A stretch of DNA of 64,000 nt from Citromicrobium bathyomarinum (GTDB lineage Bacteria; Pseudomonadota; Alphaproteobacteria; Sphingomonadales; Sphingomonadaceae), in contig CP155577.1 of assembly GCA_001306305.2 (NCBI GenBank), forward strand, positions 1,471,501 through 1,535,500. The letters run 5' to 3'. Below the pieces are notes generated by a model that did not search any database, was not told the origin of the DNA, and saw only the letters and a program-made list of their open reading frames with translations. A program made the position numbers and the translations under genes. Of the stretch, positions 53,162 to 63,189 are shown one piece after another. The stretch's first letter is position 1. Every line of letters begins with the position of its first letter.

Positions 53162-54133
53162 CTAACTCTGGAACGCGGCTTCGCTCCGGTCACGGTAGAA
53201 TGCAAGCCGCTGCGCGAACTGCATCGGGTTTTTGCGGCGAACCAGCCCGTCGGCCGGGGTGGCGAACCAGTCTTCCACCCGTGTGGCGACGAACCGCAGG
53301 CACGCACCCTGGGCGAGGATCGGCAGTGCCTGCCGCTCTTCCTGCGTGAGCGGGCGCCTGCTCTCGTACCCCGCCATCAGCGCGCGGCCGATCGAGGGGC
53401 GGAAGTCGTTCCCCGTGGCGGTGAAGCTCCACGCGGCGTGGGTTACGGCAAGATCGAAGGCGAGCAGCCCGGTGCACGCAAAGTAGAAATCGATCAGCCC
53501 GGTGACCTGCTCGCCCACGAACAGCACGTTGTCGGGGAACAGATCAGCGTGGATCGTCCCGTCGGGCAGGCCTTCGGGCCATGACTCCAGCAATGATGCG
53601 CCGCAATCGGGCAGGATGTCGGGCAGCGCCGGATCGACCTCCCCCAGCCGCGCCGCATGGTCACGAACCATCCCGACGCAGGTCGGGATGCCGAGCGATG
53701 TCTGCCGCGTCTGCGTGAAATCGCGCGTCGCCAGATGCAGGTCGGCCAGCGCGACGCCCACGGCGTGGGCCTGCGCCTCGTCCGGGTCGTCGATCGAGAC
53801 GCCGGGCAGGAACTCGATCAGCGCGGCGGGCTTGCCGCGCACCAGTGTCATGTTGGCATCGTCGCGGGTGTGGATCGTGCGGGGGACTGGCTGGCCCTTG
53901 CCTGCCAGGTGATCGAGCAGGGAGAGGAAGAACGGCAGGTCCGCCGCCTCCGTGCGCGCTTCGAACACGGTCAGGATGAAGCGGCGCGCTGCACCATCCC
54001 GCTCGGTCTCGATCAGCCAGTTCGAATTGGAAACGCCCTCGGCAATGCCCTTGGCAGAGCGCAGCGCGCCGACATCGAAGCGGGCGAGAAACCGGGCGAT
54101 CTCGCCCGCGGTGAGGTGTGTGTAGACGGCCAC
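53162..54133 (-). CDS. thrB: Homoserine kinase, aminoglycoside-phosphotransferase fold
   Basis: Phosphorylates homoserine in threonine synthesis. The 323-residue protein belongs to the ThrB2/APH-like type used by alphaproteobacteria, not the GHMP type. It opens [20 protein letters not shown], shows [11 protein letters not shown], the catalytic [11 protein letters not shown] (Asp base) and the metal-binding GLIDFYFAC. The start lies 19 bases downstream of the ispH stop. Pairing with ispH and rnhA is common in sphingomonads (recollection). Confidence 0.93.
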   Translation of the reverse strand: MAVYTHLTAGEIARFLARFDVGALRSAKGIAEGVSNSNWLIETERDGAARRFILTVFEARTEAADLPFFLSLLDHLAGKGQPVPRTIHTRDDANMTLVRGKPAALIEFLPGVSIDDPDEAQAHAVGVALADLHLATRDFTQTRQTSLGIPTCVGMVRDHAARLGEVDPALPDILPDCGASLLESWPEGLPDGTIHADLFPDNVLFVGEQVTGLIDFYFACTGLLAFDLAVTHAAWSFTATGNDFRPSIGRALMAGYESRRPLTQEERQALPILAQGACLRFVATRVEDWFATPADGLVRRKNPMQFAQRLAFYRDRSEAAFQS

Positions 54134-54152
54134 GATCGCGGCGAGGCGTGCG

Positions 54153-55151
54153 TCAGTCTGCCAGCTGGCGGGGCAGCTTGAAGGTCATCTTCTCCTCGGT
54201 GACCAGCACCGGGCGTTCTTCGACCGTGCGCCATTCGGAGAGCTTGTCGACCACTTCGCGGACCAGCGTTTCCGGCGCGGAGGCACCTGCTGTCAGGCCG
54301 ACAGTGCCGACGCCTTCCAGCCATTCGGGCTGGATCTCGTCCGCCCGCTGGATCAGCTTGGCGGTGGTGCCGCAGCGCTCTGCCACTTCGACCAACCTGA
54401 GCGAATTGGAAGAGTTCGGGGCGCCGATCACCAGCACCAGATCGCTGCCCGGCGCGAGTTCCTTGACCGCTGCCTGCCGGTTGGACGTGGCGTAGCAGAT
54501 GTCTTCCGCCTTGGGGGCGGCGATCGAGGGGAAGCGCGCCTGCAGCGCCGCGATGATCTCTGCGGTATCGTCGACCGAGAGTGTCGTCTGGGTCAGGAAG
54601 GCGAGATCGTCCTCGCTGGTGAAGGGGAGGTTCGCGACGTCCTCCACCGTCTCCACGAGCGTCATCTCGCCCTTGGCGACTTGACCCATGGTGCCGATCA
54701 CTTCGGGATGCCCGGCGTGGCCGATGAACAGGATGTGCTTGTCTTTTTCGAGCAGCCGTTCCGCCTGGCGGTGAACCTTGCTGACCAGCGGGCAGGTCGC
54801 GTCGACATAGAGCAGCTCGCGCCGTTCCGCTTCTGCGGGCACAGATTTGGGCACGCCATGCGCGCTGAACACCACCGGCGCGTCGTCGGGCACCTCGTCC
54901 AGTTCCTCGACGAAGATCGCGCCCTTTGCCTTCAGGCCTTCGACCACATAGCGGTTGTGGACGATTTCATGGCGAACATAGACCGGCGCGCCGTATTTTT
55001 CGAGCGCACGCTCGACGATCTCGATTGCTCGGTCGACCCCGGCGCAAAAGCCGCGCGGCGCGGCGATGAGGATCGTGAGGCCTGGCCGGTCGTCCTCCTT
55101 GGCGGGAGTTTGATCGGCGGGCATCTGTTCAGCGGGAAATGCGGCGTTCAT
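54153..55151 (-). CDS. ispH: 4-hydroxy-3-methylbut-2-enyl diphosphate reductase
   Basis: Last enzyme of the MEP isoprenoid pathway, a [4Fe-4S] protein making IPP and DMAPP. The 332 residues contain the cluster cysteines in [24 protein letters not shown] and ICYATSNRQ, along with the [11 protein letters not shown] and IGHAGHPEV motifs and the catalytic Glu region. About 25 residues precede the usual start (IAAPRGFC), rich in Pro/Asp. It is the first gene of the operon, divergent from the lipoprotein gene at 55247. Confidence 0.97.
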   Translation of the reverse strand: MNAAFPAEQMPADQTPAKEDDRPGLTILIAAPRGFCAGVDRAIEIVERALEKYGAPVYVRHEIVHNRYVVEGLKAKGAIFVEELDEVPDDAPVVFSAHGVPKSVPAEAERRELLYVDATCPLVSKVHRQAERLLEKDKHILFIGHAGHPEVIGTMGQVAKGEMTLVETVEDVANLPFTSEDDLAFLTQTTLSVDDTAEIIAALQARFPSIAAPKAEDICYATSNRQAAVKELAPGSDLVLVIGAPNSSNSLRLVEVAERCGTTAKLIQRADEIQPEWLEGVGTVGLTAGASAPETLVREVVDKLSEWRTVEERPVLVTEEKMTFKLPRQLAD

Positions 55152-55246
55152 AAGCCGCTATCTAGCCATTCTGCTCGCGCGCCGCTAGGTGCCGGGACGA
55201 GTTTGACGCGTTCGATGCTCGATCGAGTGAGGGATACGACCGAAAT

Positions 55247-55897
55247 ATGCATGCTGCCGTTCGCCTTATCGCCCCCGCTGCTGCGGTTCTCGCGCTGTCT
55301 GCCTGCGCCAAGCCGGGCGATCTGGTCGTCAACCAGGGCGTCGGGGTCACGGCGGTTCGCAGCCTGTGCCCTGCGGTGGGCATCCCGGACTACACCGGCG
55401 ATATCACCACCTTCAGCTCGCCGACCAGCCGCCTGGCGCGCGACATGGACGTCGAAGCGACGATGACAAACCTGCGCACCACGTGCGACGAGCAGGGCGA
55501 GCGGATCTATGCCAACGCCACCTTCGATGTTTACGCGACCCGCAGCGACACCCGCGGCGCGCGTACCGTCGAGCTGCCCTATTTCTCCGTCGTGCTGCGC
55601 GGTGGCAGCTCGGTGGTGACCAAGAAGGTCGGCACGGTGCGGATCGCCTTTGCTGATGGACAGGACCGTGCGGTCGGGCAGGGGCAGGCCGGTGCCTTCA
55701 TCAATCGCGCCGATGCAACCTTGCCCGCCGATGTGCGCGAGCGGATCACGCGTGAACGCAAGGCGGGCGACGAAGACGCCGCACTCGACCCGCTGGCCGA
55801 TCCCGAAGTGCGCGCCGCCGTGCAGTCCGCCAGTTTCGAACTTCTGGTCGGCTTCCAGCTGTCCGACGAGCAGCTGGCTTACAACGCCACCCGCTAG
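55247..55897 (+). CDS. Putative lipoprotein of unknown function
   Basis: A 216-residue protein with a lipobox LSAC at about residues 17-20 (AVLALSACAKPGD). The mature part has beta strands (LVVNQGVGVTAVRSLCPAVG, ERIYANATFDVYATRS, RTVELPYFSVVLRGG, KKVGTVRIAFADGQ) and ends with a helix. Cys residues at CPAV and TTCDEQ may pair. Similar lipoproteins occur beside argS in sphingomonads (recollection). The role is probably in the envelope, but no named domain is seen. A hairpin follows its stop. Confidence 0.82.
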   Translation: MHAAVRLIAPAAAVLALSACAKPGDLVVNQGVGVTAVRSLCPAVGIPDYTGDITTFSSPTSRLARDMDVEATMTNLRTTCDEQGERIYANATFDVYATRSDTRGARTVELPYFSVVLRGGSSVVTKKVGTVRIAFADGQDRAVGQGQAGAFINRADATLPADVRERITRERKAGDEDAALDPLADPEVRAAVQSASFELLVGFQLSDEQLAYNATR

Positions 55898-55908
55898 GGC
55901 CTGAAAGA

Positions 55909-55929
55909 GCGGGAGCGTACCGCTCCCGC
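55909..55929 (+). terminator. Perfect short hairpin between lipoprotein gene and argS
   Basis: GCGGGAGCG (55909-55917) and CGCTCCCGC (55921-55929) enclose a TAC loop, 12 bases after the lipoprotein stop. No T-run follows, so termination would be weak or Rho-dependent. Confidence 0.5.
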
Positions 55930-55976
55930 AAGCGCACGCTCTTGTCCCCGGCGTCAAACCGGCTAAGCGGGCGCTC

Positions 55977-57722
55977 ATGTCAGATATTGCCACGATTTAC
56001 GCCGCCTATGCAGAGCGGATCGATGCCGTGCTTTCCGCGCTCGAAGCTGAAGGCACGCTGCCTCCCGATGTGAGCCGGGCCAACGTGTCGGTCGAGCCGC
56101 CGCGCGATCCCGCGCATGGCGACATAGCGACCAACGCCGCAATGGTCCTCGCCAAACCGGCCAAGACCAATCCGCGCGCGCTCGCCGAGCAGATCGTCGA
56201 GCATCTGAAGCGCGACCCCGACATCGAAAGCGCCGAGATCGCCGGGCCGGGCTTCATCAACCTGCGCATCGCGGATCGCGCATGGGTCGACGAGATTCGC
56301 GCGATCGGTTCGCTCGGTGGGGAATATGGTCGCTCGTCCATGGGCAAGGACACGCGGATCAACGTCGAGTACGTTTCCGCCAACCCGACCGGACCGATGC
56401 ACATGGGCCATTGCCGCGGCGCGGTGGTGGGCGATGCGCTGGCCAGCCTGCTCGATGCGACGGGGCATTCGGTCACCCGCGAATATTACGTCAATGACGC
56501 AGGCGGGCAGGTCGATGTGCTCGCCCGGTCGGCGCATGTCCGCTATCGCGAAGCGCTGGGCGAAAGCGTCGGCGAGATTCCCGAAGGGCTCTATCCCGGC
56601 GAATATCTGATCCCGGTCGGCAAGGCGCTGGCCGAGGAATTCGGCGATGAATACGCCGCCGCGCCGGAGAGCGAATGGCTGCCGCTGTTCCGCCCCCGCG
56701 CGGTCGCGGCGATGATGGACCTGATCCGCGCCGACCTCGCCAAGCTTGGCATCGCGCACGACGTGTTCGCCTCGGAAGCCGAGCTTCAGGCCGCGGGCAA
56801 GCCTGCCGAGGCCGAAGCCTGGCTGCGCGAGCAGGGCCTCGTCTACGATGGCGAGCTGGAAAAGCCCAAAGGCAAGACGCCCGAAGACTGGGAGCCGGTC
56901 GAGCTGCCGCTGTTCCGCTCCACCCAATTCGGCGACGATCAGGATCGCCCGATCAAGAAGTCCAATGGCAGCTGGACCTATTTCGGCGCAGACCTCGCCT
57001 ACCACATGCAGAAAGCCGAGAATGCGGATGCGCTGATCGATATCTGGGGCGCGGACCACGCAGGGACGGTCAAGCGGATCAAGGCTGCGGTCGCTGCGCT
57101 ATCGCAAGGGCAGGGCAAGCCGATCCCGTTCGATGTAAAGCTGGTCCAGATGGTCCAGCTGATGCGCGATGGCGAGCCGGTGAAGATGTCCAAACGCTCG
57201 GGCAACTTCGTGACGCTGGCCGATGTTGTCGACGAGGTTGGCAAGGATGTCGTGCGGTTCACCATGCTGACCCGCAAGCCCGAAGCGCAGATGGATTTCG
57301 ACTTCGCCAAGGTGGTCGAAGCGAGCAAGGACAATCCGGTCTTCTACGTCCAGTATGCCCACGCGCGCATCTGTTCGACCATGCGCAAGGCGGCGGAGGA
57401 AGGGCTGGCCCCGTCCGACGAGGCGCTCGACGCGCTGACCGCCGACGATGTCGCGCTGGTCAAGCTGGCCGCGCAGTATCCGCGGCTGGTCGAATCGGCG
57501 GCGCAGGCGCGTGAGCCGCACCGGATCGCCTTCTACCTCTACGACCTCGCGGCCGCATTCCATGCGTTCTGGAACGCTGGAAACGATGATTCTTCAAAAA
57601 GGGTCATCCTGACACAGGATCGCAAGCTTAGCGGGGCAAGGCTTTATTTGGTCGCTCAAATAGGTCAGGTTATCCGCAATGGGCTGGGTCTCCTCGGGGT
57701 GGAGGCCGTTGAGGAGATGTAA
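55977..57722 (+). CDS. argS: Arginyl-tRNA synthetase
   Basis: Charges tRNA-Arg; 581 residues. The N-terminal additional domain runs to about residue 110. The class I signature appears as [20 protein letters not shown], and [12 protein letters not shown] as the second signature. The C-terminal DALR anticodon domain has [15 protein letters not shown] and ends with HFNMF-type variation ([21 protein letters not shown]). All parts are intact. It heads a colinear run with the SPOR gene two bases downstream and nagZ, scpA, scpB and tatABC beyond. Confidence 0.97.
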   Translation: MSDIATIYAAYAERIDAVLSALEAEGTLPPDVSRANVSVEPPRDPAHGDIATNAAMVLAKPAKTNPRALAEQIVEHLKRDPDIESAEIAGPGFINLRIADRAWVDEIRAIGSLGGEYGRSSMGKDTRINVEYVSANPTGPMHMGHCRGAVVGDALASLLDATGHSVTREYYVNDAGGQVDVLARSAHVRYREALGESVGEIPEGLYPGEYLIPVGKALAEEFGDEYAAAPESEWLPLFRPRAVAAMMDLIRADLAKLGIAHDVFASEAELQAAGKPAEAEAWLREQGLVYDGELEKPKGKTPEDWEPVELPLFRSTQFGDDQDRPIKKSNGSWTYFGADLAYHMQKAENADALIDIWGADHAGTVKRIKAAVAALSQGQGKPIPFDVKLVQMVQLMRDGEPVKMSKRSGNFVTLADVVDEVGKDVVRFTMLTRKPEAQMDFDFAKVVEASKDNPVFYVQYAHARICSTMRKAAEEGLAPSDEALDALTADDVALVKLAAQYPRLVESAAQAREPHRIAFYLYDLAAAFHAFWNAGNDDSSKRVILTQDRKLSGARLYLVAQIGQVIRNGLGLLGVEAVEEM

Positions 57723-57724
57723 CG

Positions 57725-58699
57725 ATGATCGATCGGGATGATCGCGAGGGGGATCGCGACGGGGACGATCGCTCCCAGGTCGAGCACAATCAGGCTGAAA
57801 CGACGCCCGCCGATGGCACGGCGAATGGTGACGAATCTACTCCGGCCGACGAGGCCGCGGTTGCGGATGAAGCGCCGCGCGAAGGTCCGGCACCAGAAGA
57901 GCAGCCCGCGATGCAGCTTGCCGGCGGGTCCGACGAAGGCGGCACCGTAAGCGAGGCTGGCGAACCACAGGCCGAACAGCCCGAGGCGGATGATGGCGTC
58001 GAGGATGCCAGCGAAGACGCCGTTGATGAGGGCGAGCCCGGCTTCGACGGTAACGATCTCGGCCTGGTAAGCGACGATGATGCGCTGCCGTGGCTCGAAT
58101 CGTCCGATTACGAGGAAATCGAGAGCGTCGATGCGTGGCGCGTCACCGGCTTCGTGGTGCTTGGGCTGGTCCTGCTCGCCCTGCTGGTCGGCGGGATCTG
58201 GTACTTTACCGATCGGACGGGCGACAACGCGCCGCAGGCCGATGGCAGCGTGATCGCGGCTCCCGAGGGCCCCTACAAGGAGCGGCCCGAGAATCCCGGT
58301 GGCAAGACCTTCGAGGGGACCGGAGACATGGCCCCGGCAGTGGGCGAGGGCGAGAGCCGCGAGGGTCGTCTGGCGGAAAAATCCGCCACGCCCGAACCGA
58401 TTGCCGAACCGTCGCCTGCCAAGGAGCCAGAGGCGGAATCGAGCGCCTCGGCAGCTTCCGACAACCGGATCGCGGTGCAGGTCGGTGCCTATCGCGATCA
58501 GGCGACCGCGCGGGCAGGCTGGGCTGCGCTCCGTCGGCAGACCGATGCGCTTTCCGGTGTCGAATACCGGATCGTGAAGGGGGAGGCGGATATCGGCACG
58601 GTCTATCGCCTGCAGGCGCTGCCCGGCGATATGGCGGCGGCGCGCCGCCTGCGCGATGCGCTGCAGGCCGATGGGGTGGCGAGCCAGATCAAGCGCTAG
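57725..58699 (+). CDS. SPOR-domain membrane protein
   Basis: Bitopic inner-membrane protein of 324 residues. The first 135 residues are strongly acidic and low-complexity (Glu/Asp/Ala/Pro) and lie in the cytoplasm. One helix at about 141-163 (VTGFVVLGLVLLALLVGGIW) follows. A periplasmic linker leads to a SPOR domain (residues 245-324, IAVQVGAYRDQATARAGWAAL to the end) that binds denuded septal glycan strands. Its place between argS and nagZ suggests a cell-division or peptidoglycan-remodelling role. It starts two bases after argS. Confidence 0.9.
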   Translation: MIDRDDREGDRDGDDRSQVEHNQAETTPADGTANGDESTPADEAAVADEAPREGPAPEEQPAMQLAGGSDEGGTVSEAGEPQAEQPEADDGVEDASEDAVDEGEPGFDGNDLGLVSDDDALPWLESSDYEEIESVDAWRVTGFVVLGLVLLALLVGGIWYFTDRTGDNAPQADGSVIAAPEGPYKERPENPGGKTFEGTGDMAPAVGEGESREGRLAEKSATPEPIAEPSPAKEPEAESSASAASDNRIAVQVGAYRDQATARAGWAALRRQTDALSGVEYRIVKGEADIGTVYRLQALPGDMAAARRLRDALQADGVASQIKR

Positions 58700-58797
58700 G
58701 GGAACGCCCGGGCGGGCATGCGCTCGCCCGGATTTCCACCGTCATGGACCCTCCCGTTCTTGCAGCGGGGCAGCTTTCCGGCCACCTTTCCCATGTC

Positions 58798-59820
58798 ATG
58801 ACGCCAGCAATCTTCGGCTGTTCCGGCCCTGAACTGACCGCCGACGAGCGGGCATTTTTCCTTGAGGCCGACCCGGCAGGTTACATCCTGTTCAAGCGCA
58901 ACTGCGAGAATCCCGAGCAGCTGCGGCGGCTGACCGATAGCTTGCGGGAAATCCACGGACGCGATCGCCTACTGGTCTCGATCGACCAGGAAGGCGGGCG
59001 TGTCGCCCGTCTCGGCCCGCCCGAATGGCGCAAATGGCCTGCGCCTGCGCGCTTTGGCGAGCTGTACGAGAAGGCGCCTGCCTCGGGCATAGAGGCGATG
59101 CGGCTCAACAGCGAGGCGATGGCGACCGAACTCGCAGCTGCCGGGATCACGGTCGATTTCCACGCGCCCTGCGACGTCGCCCGGCCCGAAACCGACGACG
59201 TGATCGGCGATCGTGCGCTGGGTGCCGAACCGATGCAGGTCGCCGCGCTGGGCCGCGCGATTCTCGACGGGATGGCCGCGGCGGGCGTGGCCGGCTGCCT
59301 CAAGCACATGCCCGGCCACGGCCGCGCGACGGCCGACAGCCACAAGCACCTGCCGGTGGTCGACGCGCAGGATGCCGATCTCATGATCGATATCGCGCCG
59401 TTCGAACATCTGGCGGGCCGCGCAACCATCGGGATGACCGCGCATATCGTGTTTACCGACTGGGATGCGCAGCGGCCTGCGACGCAGTCGCCGTGGGTGG
59501 TCGAGAACATCATCCGCCAGCGAATCGGCTTCGACGGTCTGCTGCTCACCGACGATATCGACATGCAGGCCCTCGACGGGACGATCCCGGAACGTTCGGT
59601 CCGCGCGCTGGATGCGGGCTGCGATCTGGTGCTCAACTGCTGGGCAAAGCTGGACGACATGGCCGGCATCGTCGAGGCCTGTGGCGCCATAAGTAGCGAG
59701 AGCGCAGCGCGGCTGGACCGCGCGCTTGCCAGCGTCGAGGTGCCGGAAAGCCCGGCCGATCCCGACGCGCTGGTCGCGATACGCGATGCGCTGTTCGCAG
59801 CGGCGGACGTGGCGCTGTGA
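58798..59820 (+). CDS. nagZ: Beta-N-acetylhexosaminidase NagZ
   Basis: Cytoplasmic GH3 enzyme of 340 residues that removes GlcNAc from anhydromuropeptides in cell-wall recycling. Family motifs: YILFKRNCENPEQLRRL, VSIDQEGGRVARL, and the KHMPGHGRATADSHKHLP block with catalytic His/Asp pair. LLTDDIDMQAL contains the nucleophile Asp. The start at 58798 (MTPAIFGCSGPELT) gives the standard N-terminus; ATG at 58744 would add 18 residues. Neither has a clear Shine-Dalgarno. Its last bases overlap the scpA GTG start (GTGA). Confidence 0.93.
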   Translation: MTPAIFGCSGPELTADERAFFLEADPAGYILFKRNCENPEQLRRLTDSLREIHGRDRLLVSIDQEGGRVARLGPPEWRKWPAPARFGELYEKAPASGIEAMRLNSEAMATELAAAGITVDFHAPCDVARPETDDVIGDRALGAEPMQVAALGRAILDGMAAAGVAGCLKHMPGHGRATADSHKHLPVVDAQDADLMIDIAPFEHLAGRATIGMTAHIVFTDWDAQRPATQSPWVVENIIRQRIGFDGLLLTDDIDMQALDGTIPERSVRALDAGCDLVLNCWAKLDDMAGIVEACGAISSESAARLDRALASVEVPESPADPDALVAIRDALFAAADVAL

Positions 59821-60650
59821 TCAATCCGCCACCTGCCGATTCCGAGGGCGGCACGGTGCTCGATTTCGGAGAGGCGCTTGACGAGGAGGGTGACTGGCGC
59901 GGGATCGCCGCGCCCGATGGCGCCGAACAGGGCGCGCTTCATCTCGCGCTCGACGGGTGGGAAGGTCCGCTCGACCTGCTGCTGGAACTGGCGCGCAAGC
60001 AGAAGGTCGACCTGCGCGAAATCTCGATTCTCGCACTGGTCGACCAGTATCTCGATTTTCTGGAAGGCGCGGAACACCTCAAGCTGGAGGTCGCTGCCGA
60101 TTACCTGGTGATGGCCGCGTGGCTGGCCTACCTCAAATCCGCGCTGCTGCTGCCCCTGGACGAGCAGGAGGATCCGAGCCCCGAAGAGCTCGCGCTGCGC
60201 CTGCAGCTGCGGCTCCAGCGGCTGGGCGCGATGCGCGAGGCGGCAGGCCGCCTGATGGGCCGCGACCGCTTGGGCCGTGACGTGTTCCTGCGCGGCCAGC
60301 CAGAGGGGCTGCGGACCGATCGCACGGTCAGCTGGCAGGTCGGCTATTACGATCTGGTGCGCGCCTACGGGCAGGTGAAGCTGCGTAATGCACCGGCGCT
60401 GCATACGGTGCGGGATCGGCAGGTGATGACGCTGGAAAGCGCGCTCGACCGGGTTTCCAGCATGCTCGGCGTAGCGATGGACTGGATGGAACTGCGCGAC
60501 TTCCTGCCCCCCGGCGCGGACCGGCGGCTGCGCAAGTCCGCGCTGGCGAGCAGCTTCGTCGCCGCGCTCGAACTCGCGCGCACGGGCCGTGCGCAGCTCG
60601 CGCAGGACGATATCTTCGGCCCGCTGCGTCTGCGCCGGGCAGCGACATGA
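59817..60650 (+). CDS. scpA: Segregation and condensation protein A
   Basis: Kleisin subunit of the SMC-ScpAB condensin, 277 residues. The core begins FEGPLDLLL-like WEGPLDLLLELARKQKVDLREI, continues LVDQYLDFLEGAEHLKLEVAADYLVMAAWLAYLKS, and the C-terminal winged helix lies at about 225-277. About 45 polar residues precede the core. The start is GTG at 59817, overlapping the nagZ stop. scpB follows with an ATGA overlap. It acts on the nucleoid in chromosome organisation. Confidence 0.95.
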   Translation: MINPPPADSEGGTVLDFGEALDEEGDWRGIAAPDGAEQGALHLALDGWEGPLDLLLELARKQKVDLREISILALVDQYLDFLEGAEHLKLEVAADYLVMAAWLAYLKSALLLPLDEQEDPSPEELALRLQLRLQRLGAMREAAGRLMGRDRLGRDVFLRGQPEGLRTDRTVSWQVGYYDLVRAYGQVKLRNAPALHTVRDRQVMTLESALDRVSSMLGVAMDWMELRDFLPPGADRRLRKSALASSFVAALELARTGRAQLAQDDIFGPLRLRRAAT

Positions 60651-61246
60651 GCGGACAGCCCGAATCGCTCGATCGCTCGCTGGAAGCGGCGCTGTTCGCT
60701 TCGGAAGATGCGCTGAGCGTGGATCAGCTCTCCACGCACCTCGGCGATGCGGATAAGGGCGAAGTGCGGGCGGCGCTCGCGCGCCTCGCCGAATTCTACG
60801 CCCCGCGGGGCATCCATCTGGTGGAGCGGGGCAAGCGCTGGCATTTCCAGACCGCCCCTGACTGCGCGCATCTGCTGCGCCGCGAACGCGAATCGCTGCG
60901 CAAGCTCAGCCGCGCGGCCACAGAAGTGCTCGCGATCATCGCCTACCACGAGCCGGTGAGCCGGGCGGAGATCGAATCGATCCGCGGGGTGCAGACCTCT
61001 GGCGGCACGCTCGACGTGCTGATGGAGGCGGGCTGGGTGAAGCCTGCAGGGCGGCGCGAGGTGCCCGGACGTCCGCTGATCTATGCGACCACGCCCGAAT
61101 TCCTGCGCCATTTCGGGCTCGAATCGCGCAGAGATTTGCCGGGAATCGACGAATTGCGGGCGACTGGCATGCTCGATCCGGTGGAGGAGGCCTTCGAGGC
61201 GGAGATGGCGGGCGACGACGCAGACACCTCCGCCGACGAGGCCTGA
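60647..61246 (+). CDS. scpB: Segregation and condensation protein B
   Basis: Winged-helix dimer that binds ScpA in the SMC condensin, 199 residues. It shows LEAALFASEDALSVDQLS, WHFQTAPDCAHLLRRE, then LSRAATEVLAIIAYHEPVSRAEIESIRGV, which is the family signature, and RPLIYATTPEFLRHFGLES near the end. The acidic tail (DDADTSADEA) is typical of this group. It overlaps scpA by ATGA; tatA follows after 97 bases. Confidence 0.96.
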   Translation: MSGQPESLDRSLEAALFASEDALSVDQLSTHLGDADKGEVRAALARLAEFYAPRGIHLVERGKRWHFQTAPDCAHLLRRERESLRKLSRAATEVLAIIAYHEPVSRAEIESIRGVQTSGGTLDVLMEAGWVKPAGRREVPGRPLIYATTPEFLRHFGLESRRDLPGIDELRATGMLDPVEEAFEAEMAGDDADTSADEA

Positions 61247-61343
61247 CCCACGCGGGCGATGATTACGCGCAGCTCGTCGTTGGCGGGTGGAAGTCCGTCG
61301 CCGTAACGCCTATATGCGGGCCGAAGATCACACAGAGGCAGTT

Positions 61344-61604
61344 ATGTTCGGACAAGTCGGTATCTGGCAGATTCTCATTCTCGCGATCGTCGTGCTCGTC
61401 CTGTTCGGGCGCGGCCGCATCTCCGAGATGATGGGCGATTTCGGTAAGGGGATCAAAAGCTTCAAGGAAGGCATGAACGAGGACAGTAGCTCTTCGTCGG
61501 ACAAGCCTGCCGCGCGTATCGAAGGCCCTGCCCACGATGCCAAGCCCGCCGGGGAAACCGTCAGCGAGAGCAAGACGGCCGAGCCGACCGACCGCGCTTC
61601 CTGA
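61344..61604 (+). CDS. tatA: Sec-independent protein translocase TatA
   Basis: Pore-forming subunit of the twin-arginine export system, 86 residues. One N-terminal helix (GIWQILILAIVVLVLFGRGRI) followed by the amphipathic helix (MMGDFGKGIKSFKEGM) and a polar tail. The FGRGRI segment corresponds to the conserved FG hinge. Frame continues upstream to 61287, but the start at 61344 (MFGQVGIWQ) gives the standard protein. First of tatABC. Confidence 0.96.
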   Translation: MFGQVGIWQILILAIVVLVLFGRGRISEMMGDFGKGIKSFKEGMNEDSSSSSDKPAARIEGPAHDAKPAGETVSESKTAEPTDRAS

Positions 61605-61627
61605 TTCAATAGAGGGCTCCGCAACCG

Positions 61628-62080
61628 ATGTTCGATATCGGAGCCTCCGAGCTGCTGATTATCGCGGTCGTCGCGATCCTCGTGATCGGGCCGAAGGACA
61701 TGCCGCTGGCGCTGCGTACGGCAGGCCGGTGGATCGGCCAGATCCGTAAGGTTTCGGCGCATTTCCGTGCCGGGCTCGACGCGATGGTGCGCGAGGCCGA
61801 GCTAGAGGAAATGGAAAAGAAGTGGCAGGAGCGCAACGCGCAGATCATGCGCGATCATCCCGGTGAGATGACCGAGCTGCCGCCCGCGCCTACCGCCGAC
61901 TCTGCGCACGATCCGCATGCCAACGATCCGGTGCCCGGCGCAACGCCGACGATTTCGGCATCCGCAGAGGCGCGACTGGATGCGGAGAGTGCTGCAACGC
62001 CTGCCGAGAAGCCTGACAGCGCCGTAGAGCCGCGCCTGCCGCTCGACCAAGACGAACCCCGTCGGGATCGCGAGGCCTGA
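61628..62080 (+). CDS. tatB: Sec-independent protein translocase TatB
   Basis: Receptor-complex subunit of the Tat system, 150 residues. MFDIGASELLIIAVVAILVIGPKDMP is the membrane helix with the TatB-specific Glu and GPK(D/E)LP hinge, followed by a long amphipathic helix (LRTAGRWIGQIRKVSAHFRAG) and a charged Pro/Ala-rich tail. It lies 23 bases after tatA and two before tatC. Confidence 0.96.
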   Translation: MFDIGASELLIIAVVAILVIGPKDMPLALRTAGRWIGQIRKVSAHFRAGLDAMVREAELEEMEKKWQERNAQIMRDHPGEMTELPPAPTADSAHDPHANDPVPGATPTISASAEARLDAESAATPAEKPDSAVEPRLPLDQDEPRRDREA

Positions 62081-62082
62081 GC

Positions 62083-62877
62083 ATGGGTATTTTGCGCGAC
62101 ATCGATGAAACGCAGGCGCCGCTGATGGAGCACCTTGTCGAGCTGCGCACGCGCCTGCTGCGCTCGGTCTTCGTGCTCGCAATCGCATTCGGCGTATGCT
62201 TCTATTTCGCCGACCAGATCCTCGCGTTTCTGGCCCGACCGCTGGCTGAGGCATTTCCTCCGGGACAGGGCAGGCTGGTCTATACCAAGCTGTACGAGGT
62301 CTTCTTCGTCGAGATGAAGGTCGGCCTGTTCGGCGCATTCTGCGTCAGCTTTCCGTTCATCGCCAACCAGCTGTGGGCCTTCGTTGCGCCGGGGCTCTAC
62401 GCGAAGGAAAAGAAGGCGCTGCTGCCCTTCCTGATCGCGACCCCGATCTTCTTCATTGCCGGGGCGAGCCTGGCCTATTTCGTGGTCATGCCGACCGCAT
62501 TTCGCTTCTTTCTGGGCTTCCAAGGCAGCGCGGGCGGGTTGCCGATCGAGGCACTGCCCAGCGCGGGCGAGTACCTGAGCCTCGTGATGCAGTTCATCCT
62601 CGCCTTCGGGATCAGCTTCCTGTTGCCGGTTCTGTTGCTGCTGCTCGAGCGAGCGGGACTGGTCCAGCGCGCCACGCTGGCCAAGGCGCGGGCCTACGTC
62701 GTCGTTGGCGTGCTGGCACTGGCTGCGGTCGCCACTCCCCCGGACCCGGGCTCGCAGCTAATCTTGGCCATTCCGCTTTACCTGCTGTTCGAAGGATCGC
62801 TGCTGGTGATGCTGATCCTGCAGAAGCGCGAGAAGCGGGCGTCGGGTGACAATACGGAGTCGTCCGAAGTCGCCTAG
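62083..62877 (+). CDS. tatC: Sec-independent protein translocase TatC
   Basis: Six-helix core of the Tat receptor that recognises the twin-arginine signal, 264 residues. MEHLVELRTRLLRS is the signal-peptide-binding N-terminus, FYFADQILAFLARPL follows, with the conserved FVEMKV glutamate in the periplasmic cap region and PFVANQLW-like PFIANQLWAFVAPGLY. The last helices end in VATPPDPGSQLILAIPLYLLFE. A short polar tail follows. Transcription ends at a hairpin 37 bases later. Confidence 0.97.
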   Translation: MGILRDIDETQAPLMEHLVELRTRLLRSVFVLAIAFGVCFYFADQILAFLARPLAEAFPPGQGRLVYTKLYEVFFVEMKVGLFGAFCVSFPFIANQLWAFVAPGLYAKEKKALLPFLIATPIFFIAGASLAYFVVMPTAFRFFLGFQGSAGGLPIEALPSAGEYLSLVMQFILAFGISFLLPVLLLLLERAGLVQRATLAKARAYVVVGVLALAAVATPPDPGSQLILAIPLYLLFEGSLLVMLILQKREKRASGDNTESSEVA

Positions 62878-62914
62878 GTTGTCGGCAGCCGGCCGGGATC
62901 GTGGACACAAAAAG

Positions 62915-62941
62915 AAAGGGCCCCCGAAGCGGGAGCCCTTT
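62915..62941. terminator. Bidirectional terminator, copy 1 of a duplicated hairpin
   Basis: AAAGGGCCCCC (62915-62925) pairs with GGGAGCCCTTT (62931-62941) with one mismatch, and A-rich sequence precedes it. It lies between tatC and the minus-strand small protein gene. A nearly identical hairpin occurs at 63378-63404 after the next paralogue, which points to duplication of gene plus terminator. Confidence 0.85.
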
Positions 62942-62964
62942 CAGCATTCGAACTGATGTCCGAC

Positions 62965-63189
62965 TTAGGCGCTGACGGGATCGTCGTCGTCGTCGGAGAT
63001 TTCGATGATGCCGTAGATGATCAGACCCAGGCCGATGGCACCGAGAACATAAGCACCGGCACCCAGACCGGCGAGTTCGCTCTCTTCAGCGGTCGGAGCT
63101 GCAACGCGTTCGGCGCTGACTTCGGCGACTGCGGGAGCGGCGGTAAGCGTAAGTGCGGCGGCGGCCGCAGCGAGCGTGCGAATCTTCAT
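62965..63189 (-). CDS. Small secreted/membrane protein, SEL-G paralogue 1
   Basis: A 74-residue protein with a signal peptide (MKIRTLAAAAAALTLTAAP, cleavage near AVA-E). The mature 53 residues contain EESELAGLG, a glycine-rich hydrophobic helix (YVLGAIGLGLIIYGIIEI) and an acidic end DDDDDPVSA. It is homologous throughout to the genes at 63430-63645 and 63801-64000. The start at 63189 follows AAGGGG; an in-frame extension upstream is less likely. Function unknown. The layout suggests a helix in a membrane with an Asp cluster exposed. Confidence 0.85.
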   Translation of the reverse strand: MKIRTLAAAAAALTLTAAPAVAEVSAERVAAPTAEESELAGLGAGAYVLGAIGLGLIIYGIIEISDDDDDPVSA